Source: Mycobacterium sp. 4858 (lineage in GTDB: Bacteria > Actinomycetota > Actinomycetes > Mycobacteriales > Mycobacteriaceae). From it: DNA of 64,000 bases. Of this stretch, positions 9,968 to 18,629 are shown piece after piece. The position numbers and the translations under genes were made by a program. The stretch is from contig NZ_LT968775.1 of NCBI RefSeq assembly GCF_900240975.1, forward strand, positions 1,660,714-1,724,713, in the 5' to 3' direction. Numbering within the stretch: position 1 is the stretch's first letter; each line of letters begins with the position of its first letter. The notes beneath the pieces are model-generated. The model was not told the DNA's origin. It worked only from the letters and a program-made list of their open reading frames with translations, and searched no databases.

Positions 9968-9984
9968 CTGCCACGTGGTGGCAG
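9968..9984 (-). promoter_or_regulatory. Small inverted repeat in the bioB leader region
   Basis: CTGCCA-N5-TGGCAG, with an inner CCACGTGG, lies 44-60 bases upstream of bioB. It may be a hairpin in the 5' leader or a protein site. No full BioQ-type box was recognised; only a TTGAAC half-site follows farther upstream. Function unknown. Confidence 0.3.
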
Positions 9985-10053
9985 CGCGAATAAAAGTGTT
10001 CAAAGTAGGGTAACGGCCGCAGAAGACAGCGTCCGCCGGGGTATCTCACCACC

Positions 10054-10242
10054 ATGACCGATCCGCACGCCGTGTACGTCGCCCACCACATGCTCCTGCT
10101 GGCGATTCCGGCATTCCTGCCGGCGGTGGTGGTCGTGGCCGTGATCTTGTATGTCGCCTTGAAGGACCGTCGCGCCGGCGACGGCGACGCAGCGCCGGGC
10201 GGCTCCGAAGCCCGCCACGGCGCCGACGAAAAACGTGATTGA
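10054..10242 (+). CDS. Small single-span membrane protein
   Basis: 62 residues: short polar N-terminus with two adjacent histidines (VAHHML), one long hydrophobic helix (about 12-35, LLLAIPAFLPAVVVVAVILY), then a charged cytoplasmic-type tail (LKDRRAGDGD...). No family recognised. It precedes the membrane/cupredoxin cluster by about 100 bases and shares its direction, so it may be a small subunit of the same system, but a strong inverted repeat separates them. The ATG has no strong ribosome site. Codon use fits the neighbourhood. Confidence 0.6.
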   Translation: MTDPHAVYVAHHMLLLAIPAFLPAVVVVAVILYVALKDRRAGDGDAAPGGSEARHGADEKRD

Positions 10243-10280
10243 CGACACGCCCGCTGGGGCATTCCGCGAACAGACACCGG

Positions 10281-10312
10281 ATCGCTAACTTACTCCGAAG
10301 TAAGTTAGCGAT
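10281..10312. promoter_or_regulatory. Long perfect inverted repeat upstream of the membrane/cupredoxin cluster
   Basis: Two 13-bp arms (ATCGCTAACTTAC and its exact complement) flank six bases. The inner part ACTTAC-N6-GTAAGT resembles TetR-family operators. It lies 36 bp before the start of the 614-residue membrane protein. There is no T-run, so a terminator is less likely than an operator, although a hairpin in RNA is possible. No TetR gene is adjacent, so any regulator acts from elsewhere. Confidence 0.65.
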
Positions 10313-10348
10313 CGGCTGGACCGGACGCGAGTGTGGGAGGGCACAACG

Positions 10349-12193
10349 ATGACGTCGACGGGGCTGATGCTGCTCGCCGAGCCACCGGCGCGGGGCGCGG
10401 GACTGAATCAGGTGATCGGCCTGTCGGTCGCGGCGGTGGTGATCGCCGCGGGCATGCTGTGGGTCGGTCATGCCCACCGCACCCATCGGATCGAGTGGTT
10501 GACCCGGATCGCCGACAAGCTGGGCGAGAAGTTCCACCGGCCCAATTGGGTGGCACTTCCGGTCCTCATCTTCACGACGTTCATCATCTGTGCCCTGTTC
10601 GGGTTCATCTGGGACGTCAGCTGGCACATCGGCAACGGGCGCGACCCCGGCCCCTTGGCCAACCCCGCGCACTACTTCATCATCATCGGCCTGTTCGGAA
10701 TCTTCGTCGCCGGCATGGTCTCGGTCGTGCTGCCGTTCGACAAGCCGGGCCCCGCGGCGGTGCGCATCACGCGCAACTGGTACGCGCCCGTGGGCGGCCT
10801 TCTGATGGCGGGCTGCGGGATGTACGCGATGATCGGGTTCCCCCTCGACGACATCTGGCACCGGATCTTCGGACAAGACGTAACTCTCTGGGGCCCAACG
10901 CATTTGATGATGATCGGCGGGGCGTGTTTCTCGCTCTTCTCGGTGCTGATGCTGGAGCGTGAAGGCGAGGCCCACGAAGCCGATGAGGGAATCCACGGCG
11001 CCTTCATCACCTTCTTGCGCTATCTGTCCTTCGGCGGGCTGTTCATCGGCCTGTCCGTCTACCAGATCGAGTTCGACTTCGGGGTCCCGCAGTTCCGGCT
11101 GGTGTTTCAGCCGATGCTTATCGCCGCGGCGTCCGCGCTGGCGGCCGTCGCCGCCCGCATGACGATGGGACGCGGCGCCGCGATCATCGCGGCGGTGTTC
11201 GCCATCGCGCTGCGGGGCGCGGTTGCGGTGCTGGTCGGCCCCATCCTGGGCGCCCCGATCAACTGGTTCCCGCTGTACCTGGGTCCCGCCCTCGTCGTCG
11301 AGCTGGTGGCGCTGACCCCGTTGATCAAGCGTCCGGTGGCCTTCGGCGCGGTCTGCGGCCTCGCGGTCGCCACGGTGGGGCTGTGGCTGGAGTCGCTATG
11401 GATCGGGGCGGTGTACCACTACCCGTGGCCGACGAGCATGTGGGGCGAGGCGCTGGCGATGTCGGTGCCCGTCGCGGCGTTGACCGGGGTATGCGGCGCG
11501 CTATTCGGCTTGGTCCTCACCGGCCGGCGCCTGCCGAGCCGCGGGGTCGGCATCTCGGTGGTGGCCGCGGCGGTGTTGGTGATCGGCGTCGCGGTGGCCA
11601 ACGGCTTGCACATCCTCGTGCCGGGCCAGAACACCGCCACGGTGACGTTGACGGATCTCCCGAGTCCGGCGGGGCAGCGGATGGTGTCGGCCGACGTGAT
11701 GATCTCCCCGACGACCATGGTCAGTGACCACCCGGACTGGCTGACGATCCTGTCCTGGCAAGGGCGGATGCAGAACGACCGTGGCCTGATGATCGACAAG
11801 CTCGCCAAGGTCGGGCCGGGGCACTATCGGTCCACCCAGCCGGTCCCGGTGTGGGGAGACTGGAAGACGCTGTTGCGGGTGCAGGACGGCCGCACGATGA
11901 CGGCCGTCCCGATCTACGAGCCGGCCGACGACGCCATCCCGGCGCCCGAGGTCCCGGCGCTGGCGTCCAGCACCCGGCCCTTCGTGCTGGAGGCCACTAT
12001 CCTGCAGCGCGAACGCGACCAGAGCGCGCCGGCCTGGTTGTTCACCGCCGGTGGGATCGTCGTGCTGTTCCTGACGCTGATGGTGATCAGCGCCCTCACC
12101 TGGGGCGCCGGCCGGATCAACAACTACGAAAACCTGCCCAGGCGGCCGGAGGAGGAGAAGCACACCGTGCCCGGCACCCGCCAGGCGGCGTGA
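10349..12193 (+). CDS. Polytopic membrane protein with duplicated D-x2-WH motif and extracytoplasmic domain
   Basis: 614 residues, no family I can name with confidence. About ten hydrophobic helices occupy residues 22-420, then a soluble extracytoplasmic-looking domain (about 425-560, beta-rich, ending in GDWKTLLRVQDGRTMTAVPI), then a last helix (about 570-592). A motif occurs twice: D89-x2-W92-H93-x3-G97-x-D99-x6-P106-x-H108 and D167-x2-W170-H171-x3-G175-x-D177-x5-P183-x-H185, each next to a helix, which suggests internal duplication and possibly metal or haem ligands. ATG 10349 is preceded by GGGAGG. Followed within four bases by a cupredoxin-like lipoprotein, suggesting metal or redox work at the membrane. 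Function is inference. Confidence 0.75.
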   Translation: MTSTGLMLLAEPPARGAGLNQVIGLSVAAVVIAAGMLWVGHAHRTHRIEWLTRIADKLGEKFHRPNWVALPVLIFTTFIICALFGFIWDVSWHIGNGRDPGPLANPAHYFIIIGLFGIFVAGMVSVVLPFDKPGPAAVRITRNWYAPVGGLLMAGCGMYAMIGFPLDDIWHRIFGQDVTLWGPTHLMMIGGACFSLFSVLMLEREGEAHEADEGIHGAFITFLRYLSFGGLFIGLSVYQIEFDFGVPQFRLVFQPMLIAAASALAAVAARMTMGRGAAIIAAVFAIALRGAVAVLVGPILGAPINWFPLYLGPALVVELVALTPLIKRPVAFGAVCGLAVATVGLWLESLWIGAVYHYPWPTSMWGEALAMSVPVAALTGVCGALFGLVLTGRRLPSRGVGISVVAAAVLVIGVAVANGLHILVPGQNTATVTLTDLPSPAGQRMVSADVMISPTTMVSDHPDWLTILSWQGRMQNDRGLMIDKLAKVGPGHYRSTQPVPVWGDWKTLLRVQDGRTMTAVPIYEPADDAIPAPEVPALASSTRPFVLEATILQRERDQSAPAWLFTAGGIVVLFLTLMVISALTWGAGRINNYENLPRRPEEEKHTVPGTRQAA

Positions 12194-12196
12194 TCG

Positions 12197-12562
12197 ATGG
12201 CGATTCGTAGCGCCCTCACGGCGGCGTGGGCGGCGGCACTGGTGTGGGCCTTGGTCGCCTGCGGCGCAAAAGGGCCGGCCCAGCCGCCGCCGGCCGGCCT
12301 GGACGTCTACATCACCATCGCCAACGGCCAGGTGACCCCGACCAACGCCGCCCTGCAGGCCAGGGTTAAACAGCCGATCACCCTGCACGTCACCAGCGAC
12401 GCCGCAGACGAGCTGCACGTGCACTCGACGCCCGACAACAGGTTCCCGGTGGCGGTCGCGGCCAACCAGACGTTCCAGTTCAGCGTCGACGTGCCCGGCA
12501 ACGTCGAGGTGGAACTGCACCATCTGAACCGCACGATCGCGACCATCCAAGTCCAGCCGTGA
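12197..12562 (+). CDS. Cupredoxin-like lipoprotein
   Basis: 121 residues. The N-terminal signal ends in a lipobox (LVACG; Cys near residue 22), so it should be a lipid-anchored exported protein. The mature part is a small beta-sandwich of cupredoxin type: ITLHVTSDAADELHVHSTPD, a FQFSVDVPGNVEVELHHLNR strand pair and a final IATIQVQP strand. Possible copper ligands are the histidines in ELHVHS and ELHHLN, but no canonical C-x(n)-H-x(n)-M cluster is present, so copper binding is uncertain. Sits between two membrane proteins and overlaps the next gene by GTGA, consistent with one complex. Confidence 0.72.
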   Translation: MAIRSALTAAWAAALVWALVACGAKGPAQPPPAGLDVYITIANGQVTPTNAALQARVKQPITLHVTSDAADELHVHSTPDNRFPVAVAANQTFQFSVDVPGNVEVELHHLNRTIATIQVQP

Positions 12563-13923
12563 GCTCCCGTGGCGCGACGGTGGTGCTCGCGCACGGTCTC
12601 GGCGGATCCGGCGACCTGCCGGTGCCGTACCTGTACGCGATGGTCGGCGCGGCGTGGGCGCTGACGTTCACCTTCGCGCTCGTGGCGTTCGCCTGGCGGC
12701 GGCCGCGGTTCGACCCGGGCAAGCCGGGCCGCCCGCTGCCGGCGGTGGTGACCGCCGTGGTCGACGCGCGGGCGACGCGGTGGACGGCGGCCGCGCTGGG
12801 GCTGATCTTCGGGGCGTGGGCGGTGGCGGCCGGGGTGTGGGGCCCGCGGTCGGAGACCAACGCCCTGCTCGGGGTGTTCTACGTGCTGCTGTGGGTCGGG
12901 CTGGTGGCGATGTCGCTGCTGTTCGGCCCGGTCTGGCGGGTCCTTTCGCCGATGCGGACCGTGTACCTGTTGCTGCGGCGCGCCACGTCCGAGCGCCTGC
13001 ACCGTGCGCGGTGGTCCTATCCCGAACGCTGGGGCTACCGCCCGGCCGCGCTCGGCCTGTTCGCGTTCGTCTGGATGGAACTCGCCAGCCCCGACCCGGC
13101 ATCGCTGCCGGCGGTGCGGGCGTGGCTGGGCGCCTATGCCGCGGCCATGCTGGTGGGCGCCTGGCTGTGCGGCCAGCGCTGGCTGGCCCGGGCCGACCCG
13201 TTCGGCGTGTACAGCATGGCGGTGTCCCGCCTGTCACCGATTCGCCGCAACCCGCGAAGCGGGGAAATCGTCGTCGGCAACCCGCTCGATCATCTGCCGT
13301 CGTTGCCCGTGCGGCCCGGCGTGGTCGTGCTGCTCGCGGTGCTGCTCGGGTCGACGGCGTTCGACAGTTTCTCGTCGTCGCCGACGTGGCGCGGCTTCGC
13401 CGACGGCCTTTCTCGCGGCATGGGCCTGACCCCGACGCTGTCGTCGTCGGTGCTCCGAACCGCCGGGCTGATCGTCTTCATTTCCGTTGTGGCGGTGACG
13501 TTTTCGCTCGCCGCCCGCGCGACGGGCGGCGTGGACTCGCAGCAACGCCGTGCGCTGCCGGGCCAGATGGCGCATTCCCTGATCCCGATCGTGGTGGGTT
13601 ACATCTTCGCCCACTACCTGACCTATCTGGTCGAGCGCGGGCAGCAGGCCGTGTTCGCGCTGGCCGACCCGTTCGGCCGCGGCTGGAATGTGCTCGGGCT
13701 GGCGCACCAGCAGGTGGCCTACGTGCTGTCCACCCACCCGCCGGTGCTGGCCGGGATCAAGGTGGCCTGCGTGGTGACCGGCCACATCGTCGCGGTGATC
13801 GCGGCGCACGACAAGGCGCTGCGGCTGCTGCCGAGCGGCCACCAGCTCACCGGCCAGCTGACGATGATGCTGGTCATGGTCGGCTACACCTTCACCGGCC
13901 TGTATCTACTGTTCGGCGGCTAG
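12559..13923 (+). CDS. Multi-helix membrane protein, third gene of the cupredoxin cluster
   Basis: 454 residues with about ten membrane helices spread over the whole length. Function not recognised; related actinobacterial proteins may carry a fenitrothion hydrolase label, which I would not trust. Repeated short motifs include RADPFGVYSMA (about residue 213) and LADPFGRGWNVLG (about 370), and a conserved-looking FGPVWRVLSPMR. Histidines in HYLTYLVE, LAHQQVAY and VTGHIVAVIAAHDK fall in or beside helices. The GTG start overlaps the lipoprotein stop (GTGA), so the genes are coupled. The stop codon overlaps that of the convergent phosphoesterase within CTAG. Confidence 0.72.
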   Translation: MSSRGATVVLAHGLGGSGDLPVPYLYAMVGAAWALTFTFALVAFAWRRPRFDPGKPGRPLPAVVTAVVDARATRWTAAALGLIFGAWAVAAGVWGPRSETNALLGVFYVLLWVGLVAMSLLFGPVWRVLSPMRTVYLLLRRATSERLHRARWSYPERWGYRPAALGLFAFVWMELASPDPASLPAVRAWLGAYAAAMLVGAWLCGQRWLARADPFGVYSMAVSRLSPIRRNPRSGEIVVGNPLDHLPSLPVRPGVVVLLAVLLGSTAFDSFSSSPTWRGFADGLSRGMGLTPTLSSSVLRTAGLIVFISVVAVTFSLAARATGGVDSQQRRALPGQMAHSLIPIVVGYIFAHYLTYLVERGQQAVFALADPFGRGWNVLGLAHQQVAYVLSTHPPVLAGIKVACVVTGHIVAVIAAHDKALRLLPSGHQLTGQLTMMLVMVGYTFTGLYLLFGG

Positions 13924-14429
13924 CCGATCAGGTAGTCCACCTTCTTCTCGCCGTTCCAGTGCCGCAGGCCGGCGAAGCTGCCCTCGACCAGCGGCGGGCG
14001 CCCCGCGATGCGTAGCGCCCGGCCCAGCGCCGGTCCCCCGACGTGGCGGGCCAGCGTGACGTGGGGCGTCCACTGGCCCGGCAGGCTGGTGGGCGCCGGC
14101 GCGGGTGCCAGGTGCTCGCCGCACAACCGGTGCACGTCCGCGTGGAACGCCAGCAACTCGACCGTGGGCACGATGAGCCGGGCCAGGATCGCGTTGGACC
14201 GCCCGAGCAGCAGTGACGCGCCGACCGCGCAGCCCAGCGGCAGCCGCTGGGTGATCGGCCGCAGGGCGGCGTCGGCCTCCCCGGCGATGCGGTCGGCCGC
14301 CGCGAGCGTGACGTGCGGCCGCCCGGCGGGCGCCTGGCCCGGAATCCCGGCGCCGGACAGCGCCTCCCAGAGCCCACGGATCGTCGCCTCGGTCTCGCCG
14401 TCGAAGAGCAGCTCGATGGAATGGACCAT
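13920..14429 (-). CDS. 2H phosphoesterase / 2'-5' RNA ligase-like protein (Rv1571 homologue)
   Basis: 169 residues with the two HxT signatures of the 2H superfamily: GRPHVTLAAAD (near residue 43) and WTPHVTLARHV (near 130). Members act as cyclic phosphodiesterases or 2'-5' RNA ligases on RNA ends or small cyclic phosphates. ATG 14429 overlaps the bioD stop (ATGA), so it is coupled to the biotin operon, although no biotin-related reaction is known for the family. A longer same-frame reading upstream is a shadow of bioD. Length equals Rv1571 as recalled. Confidence 0.82.
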   Translation of the reverse strand: MVHSIELLFDGETEATIRGLWEALSGAGIPGQAPAGRPHVTLAAADRIAGEADAALRPITQRLPLGCAVGASLLLGRSNAILARLIVPTVELLAFHADVHRLCGEHLAPAPAPTSLPGQWTPHVTLARHVGGPALGRALRIAGRPPLVEGSFAGLRHWNGEKKVDYLIG

Positions 14430-15109
14430 CAGCGGACCAGCGCGGTGACCCAGTCGCGGTCGAACGCCGCCGCGCTCATGTCCGCGAACGCCGCGGCGTC
14501 CATCGCTCCCGCCCCCGCGGGCAGCGCCGCCCGCACCGGCGCCAGCCGGTCCAGGGCCGAGCGATTCGAGGTCTCCGCCGGTCCGGGCCTTGCCGGCCAG
14601 CTGCCGATCACCAGGCCGGCGCACGAAACGTGGTGCGCGGCAAGCGCTTCCAGAGTGAGGGCGGTGTGGTTGAGAGTCCCCAGTTCCGCGGTGACCGCGA
14701 CCAGCGCCGCGGCGGCCAGCTCGACCGCCAGGTCGCGCAGGGTGACGCCCGCGTCGGCGAGTTCGACCAGCAACCCGCCCGCTCCCTCGACCAGGGTCAG
14801 CCGGCCGGGGCGGTCCAGGCCGGCGATCAGCCGCAGCAGCTGACGGCCGGTGGGCAGCGTCGCGCCGGCCTGCTCGGCCGCGGCGGCCGGCGCCAGGGGT
14901 TGCGGGTAGCGGGCCAGGCCGGCGACCTCCGTCACGCCGGACAGCCGGACGACCTCGGCGAGGTCGTCGTCCCCGGCGTCGGTGCCGGTCTGGACCGGCT
15001 TGCACACCGCCACGTCCATGCCCGCCTGGCGCGCGTGGCAGGCCAGCGCCGCGGTGACGACGGTCTTGCCGACGCCGGTGCCCGTGCCGGTGACGACCAG
15101 GACGGTCAA
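14429..15109 (-). CDS. bioD: Dethiobiotin synthetase
   Basis: 226 residues. BioD closes the ureido ring of 7,8-diaminopelargonate with CO2 and ATP. The P-loop is [10 protein letters not shown] at residues 7-16; CKPVQTG follows with the catalytic lysine, and [11 protein letters not shown] is the usual Mg/carbamate-binding strand. Overlaps bioF upstream and the 2H phosphoesterase gene downstream by four bases each, so the set is translationally coupled. Confidence 0.96.
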   Translation of the reverse strand: MTVLVVTGTGTGVGKTVVTAALACHARQAGMDVAVCKPVQTGTDAGDDDLAEVVRLSGVTEVAGLARYPQPLAPAAAAEQAGATLPTGRQLLRLIAGLDRPGRLTLVEGAGGLLVELADAGVTLRDLAVELAAAALVAVTAELGTLNHTALTLEALAAHHVSCAGLVIGSWPARPGPAETSNRSALDRLAPVRAALPAGAGAMDAAAFADMSAAAFDRDWVTALVR

Positions 15110-16254
15110 GGGCGCGTCACGGCGAGCACCTCGGTGAGCACGCGCCGGGCGAGGTCGAGTTCGGCCGCGTCCAGCGACGCGCGCGCGGTCAGCCGCAGCC
15201 GGGAGGTCCCGGCGGGCACGGTCGGGGGCCGGAAGCAGCCGACCTTCACGCCGGCGTCCAGGCAGGCGGTCGCGGCGGCCAGGGCCACCTCCGGGTCGCC
15301 GAGGATCACCGACACCACCGCCGACTGCGGGACACCGGGGACGTCGCAGGCCCCGGCCAGGATGCGGGCGTGCCGCAACACCGCCCCGGACCGCCAGGGT
15401 TCGGCCCGCAGCACGCTCAGCGCGGCCCGGGCGGCGCCCACCGCCGCCGGCGCCAGGCCGGTGTCGAAGATGAACGTCCGCGCCGCGTCGATCAGGTGCG
15501 CGCGCACCGCCGCGGGGCCGAGCACCACGCCGCCCTGACTGCCCAGCGCCTTGGACAGGGTCGTGGTCATCACCACGTCGGGGGCGCCCGCGAGCCCGAG
15601 CTCGTGCAGCAGCCCGCGCCCGTCACCGCGCACGCCCAGGCCGTGGGCCTCGTCGACGATCAGCAGCGCGCGGTGGCGACGGCAGACCTCGTGCAGCTCC
15701 CGCAGCGGCGCCAGCGCGCCGTCGGCACTGAACACCGACTCGGTGATGACGACGGCGCGTTCCTCCGCGCGCGAGGCGAGGGCCTCCTCCACTGCGGCGA
15801 CGTCGCGGTGCGGGGTCACGGTCACGCGGGCCCGCGACAGCCGGCAGGCGTCGACCAGGGAGGCATGCGACAGGGCGTCGGACACCAACAGGGCGCCCCG
15901 GCCGGACAGGCCGACGACGGCACCCAGGTTGGCGGCGTATCCCGACGAGAACAGCAGGCCCGCCGATGCGCCGACGTATTCGGCCAGTTCGGACTCGAAT
16001 TGCTGGTGCAGTTCGGTGTCGCCGGTGACCAGCCGCGAGCCGGTTGCCCCGGCGCCCCACATGCGCAGCGCCGCGACGCCGCCCTCGATCACGTCGGGAT
16101 GCTGTGACAGTCCGAGGTAGTCGTTGGAGGCCAGATCGAGCTCGGTGGCGACGGCCGGGCGGGGCCGCAACGAGCGACGCAGCCCGGCCTCGCGGCGTTG
16201 CTTCTCCACGGCCTCCAGCCACGACAGCGGTGACGTCTCGATCGGTGCCTTCAT
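15106..16254 (-). CDS. bioF: 8-amino-7-oxononanoate synthase
   Basis: 382-residue PLP enzyme of the alpha-oxoamine synthase family, condensing pimeloyl-thioester with alanine. Motifs: [10 protein letters not shown] near the N-terminus, [27 protein letters not shown], and [13 protein letters not shown] containing the Schiff-base lysine. The ATG at 16254 follows the bioA gene across a 226-bp repeat-filled gap. Downstream it overlaps bioD by ATGA. Normal length. Confidence 0.95.
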   Translation of the reverse strand: MKAPIETSPLSWLEAVEKQRREAGLRRSLRPRPAVATELDLASNDYLGLSQHPDVIEGGVAALRMWGAGATGSRLVTGDTELHQQFESELAEYVGASAGLLFSSGYAANLGAVVGLSGRGALLVSDALSHASLVDACRLSRARVTVTPHRDVAAVEEALASRAEERAVVITESVFSADGALAPLRELHEVCRRHRALLIVDEAHGLGVRGDGRGLLHELGLAGAPDVVMTTTLSKALGSQGGVVLGPAAVRAHLIDAARTFIFDTGLAPAAVGAARAALSVLRAEPWRSGAVLRHARILAGACDVPGVPQSAVVSVILGDPEVALAAATACLDAGVKVGCFRPPTVPAGTSRLRLTARASLDAAELDLARRVLTEVLAVTRP

Positions 16255-16265
16255 CGGGGATCAGC

Positions 16266-16485
16266 CTAGTGGCGACCGCGAGCGCGGCGATGCCGGGCGC
16301 TGCGGGTCGTCACCATTAGCCCTGTGGCGACCGCGAGCGCGGCGATGCCGGGCGCTGCGGGTCGTCACCATTAGCCCTGTGGCGACCGCGAGCGCGGCGA
16401 TGCCGGGCGCTGCGGGTCGTCACCATTAGCCCGGTGGCGACCGCGAGCGCGGCGATGCCGGGCGCTGCGGGTCGTCACTGCTAGC
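16266..16485. repeat. Four-copy 55-bp MIRU-like tandem repeat between bioA and bioF
   Basis: Four nearly identical units of 55 bp start at 16271, 16326, 16381 and 16436 (GGCGACCGCGAGCGCGGC...). Units 1-3 are identical over the core and unit 4 diverges at its end (CACTGCTAG). Each contains the short palindrome CCGCG-AG-CGCGG. The array fills the intercistronic gap of the bio operon, beginning after the bioA stop. A diverged single copy occurs at 61159. Placement between co-directional genes and sequence character fit mycobacterial interspersed repetitive units. Confidence 0.92.
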
Positions 16486-17785
16486 GGACGAGCTGGGCGA
16501 CCTGAACCATCGCCGAGGTGATCTGGGCGATCTCGTCTGGCGTGCAAATGTAGGGCGGCATCGCATAGATCAGGTTGCGGAAGGGGCGCAGCCAGACGCC
16601 GTTGTCCAGCGCCGCCGGGGTGGCGACGGCCAGGTCGACCGGGCGGGCGCACTCGATGACGCCGATCGCGCCGCACACCCGCACGTCGGTCACGCCGGTC
16701 AGCGCGCGGGCGGGTTCGAGGCCGGCCGCCAGCCCGGCGGACAGGCCGGCGACCCGCCCACGCCAGTCCTGGCCGAGCAGCAGCTCGACGCTGGCCACTG
16801 AGACCGCACAGGCCAGCGGGTTGGCCATGAAGGTCGGGCCGTGCATCAGCGCGCCGGCCTCGCCGGCGCTGATGGTGTGCGCGATCTCGGTGCTGCACAG
16901 CGTGGCCGCCAGGGTGACATATCCACCGGTCAACGCCTTGCCGACGCACATGATGTCCGGGCTCACCCCGGCGTGGTCGGCCGCGAAGAGCGCTCCGGTG
17001 CGGCCGAAGCCGGTCGCGATCTCGTCGAAGATCAACAGGACGCCGTGCCGTCGGCACAGCTCACGCAGGTCGCGCAGATAGCGGGGATCGTGGAAACGCA
17101 TCCCGCCCGCGCCCTGCACCACGGGCTCGACGATGACCGCCGCCAGTTCTCCGGCATGCCGCGCGAGTTGCTGCTCGAAGGCCGCGCTGTAGGCCGGGTC
17201 GTAGTCGCGCGGCACCTGCGGGGCGAACACCTGGCGGGCCAGGATGTCGGTCCACAACGAGTGCATCCCGCCGTCGGGGTCGCAGACGCTCATGGGCGTG
17301 AAGGTGTCCCCGTGGTAGCCGCCCCGCCAGGTCATCAGCCGGTACTTGCCGGGCCGGCCGCGGGCGCGCCAGTACTGCAGCGCCATCTTGACCGCGACCT
17401 CGACCGACACCGATCCGGAGTCGCTGAAGAAGACGGTGTCCAGCCCCGGCGGGGTGATCTCCACCAGCAATTGCGCCAGCCGCGCGGCCGGCTCGTGGGT
17501 GAGCCCGCCGAACATGACGTGGTTCATCACGCCCAGCTGCGCGGTCAGCGCGGCGTCCAGCTCGGGGTGGCCGTGCCCGTGGATCGCAGTCCACCAGGAG
17601 CTCATCGCGTCCAGCGCCTCGATCGGCCTGCCGTCACGGATCAGGGTCAGCCAGGCGCCCCGGGCGGCGACCGCCACCACCGGCGCGACGGCTTCGCTGC
17701 CGATGGTGCTGTACGGGTGCCACACGTGCGCAGCGTCGATCGCGCTGATCTGCTCGGGCGTCAGCCCGGCCCTCGCCGCAGGCAT
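16481..17785 (-). CDS. bioA: Adenosylmethionine-8-amino-7-oxononanoate aminotransferase
   Basis: 434 residues, class III PLP aminotransferase making 7,8-diaminopelargonate with SAM as amino donor. Clear family stretches: [72 protein letters not shown] and the lysine in [12 protein letters not shown] 17785 ([12 protein letters not shown]) gives the family length; an extension to 17839 has no support. Its 3' end touches the 55-bp repeat array, and bioF follows after it. Confidence 0.96.
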   Translation of the reverse strand: MPAARAGLTPEQISAIDAAHVWHPYSTIGSEAVAPVVAVAARGAWLTLIRDGRPIEALDAMSSWWTAIHGHGHPELDAALTAQLGVMNHVMFGGLTHEPAARLAQLLVEITPPGLDTVFFSDSGSVSVEVAVKMALQYWRARGRPGKYRLMTWRGGYHGDTFTPMSVCDPDGGMHSLWTDILARQVFAPQVPRDYDPAYSAAFEQQLARHAGELAAVIVEPVVQGAGGMRFHDPRYLRDLRELCRRHGVLLIFDEIATGFGRTGALFAADHAGVSPDIMCVGKALTGGYVTLAATLCSTEIAHTISAGEAGALMHGPTFMANPLACAVSVASVELLLGQDWRGRVAGLSAGLAAGLEPARALTGVTDVRVCGAIGVIECARPVDLAVATPAALDNGVWLRPFRNLIYAMPPYICTPDEIAQITSAMVQVAQLVR

Positions 17786-17847
17786 AGTGATCGAGGGTAA
17801 AGCAGCCGAGTCGCACAAACTCCGCCCATCGTGGAGCATGGGACCCG

Positions 17848-18300
17848 ATGGCTACGCCGCACCCGCCCGGTAAACCCGCCACGGGCCCCTATCCGACCAA
17901 GGACCCCAATTCCCCCCTGGTCGACTACGACGACGAAGCGCCACGGGTCATCCGGCTGCGGCTGGCCGCATGGGATGTGACCTGCACCGTCGTGTTGCTG
18001 GCCGTGCTCATCCTGCTGGCCACCGCGACGACGTGGCCGACCCGCCTGTTCGGCTTCCTCGAGCACGTGTGCGCCGACGAGACCTGCGGACCGGTGCCCT
18101 TCGGGATCGACTACTACATCCGCCCGGTGGTGTGGGGCGGAATCGGTGCGGCGATCGCCGCCGCCGTAGTCGGCCCTCTGGTGTCCATGCTGAAGGGCTG
18201 GTACATGTCCTTCTGGCCCGTGCTGGCCCTCACCCTGATCATGGTCAGCTCCGTCGCCGGGTCCCTGCTGACCATGTTCAGCGAACGCTACTGGGTGTAG
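17848..18300 (+). CDS. Three-helix membrane protein (Rv1567c-like position)
   Basis: 150 residues. A proline-rich acidic N-terminal tail (about 1-38) is followed by hydrophobic segments at about 42-62, 93-112 and 118-140. Two cysteines in VCADETCG between helices 1 and 2 may form an extracytoplasmic disulfide. No named family recognised. It is divergent from bioA and lies upstream of ripD in the same direction, matching the position of Rv1567c in M. tuberculosis, although it is longer than that gene as I recall it. Confidence 0.75.
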   Translation: MATPHPPGKPATGPYPTKDPNSPLVDYDDEAPRVIRLRLAAWDVTCTVVLLAVLILLATATTWPTRLFGFLEHVCADETCGPVPFGIDYYIRPVVWGGIGAAIAAAVVGPLVSMLKGWYMSFWPVLALTLIMVSSVAGSLLTMFSERYWV

Positions 18301-18629
18301 GCGCCCCGCCACCGCGGTTCGGCCGTCGGGCGCTCCGGGCCCCACGCTGAGACCCAAATCACAACTGCGCATACGGGATTCGCCCGCCCAGTCACCTTCC
18401 GGTCACGGTACGACAAAAAATCCCGCCGGAGGCTGGCGGCTAACAAGCGTTGTTGTCAGAGTGGTTGCAGTGACTGATGTGAAAACAGGGGCTTCCCCCG
18501 CTGTTCACATCCGCAAAGGTCATGCAGCGGCGTCGGCCCCAATGTGGAGGCTCTCGCCCAAGTCATGCAACGGCGGCGGACGCGTGAAGTCACCGCGCTG
18601 AGGCCAGAGAGCCCTGAGAGGCCAAGGAC
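18301..18629 (+). promoter_or_regulatory. 329-bp ripD leader with hairpin and direct repeats
   Basis: No convincing gene. The stretch holds an imperfect inverted repeat at 18478-18509 (TGTGAA ... TTCACA with a GGGG/CCCC inner stem), and a direct repeat TCATGCARCGGCG at about 18519 and 18564. A second complementary pair, GAGGCTCTC / GAGAGCCCTGAG, ends just before the ripD start. This much structure suggests a transcribed regulatory leader, but the sequence did not match a riboswitch consensus I know, including ydaO (c-di-AMP). Confidence 0.45.

Noticed and set aside
16266..16485. CRISPR array
   Set aside because: Repeats are head-to-tail 55-bp units with no unique spacers, and no cas genes are near.
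18301..18629. ydaO (c-di-AMP) riboswitch before ripD
   Set aside because: The conserved core blocks of that riboswitch could not be found, though the leader is structured.
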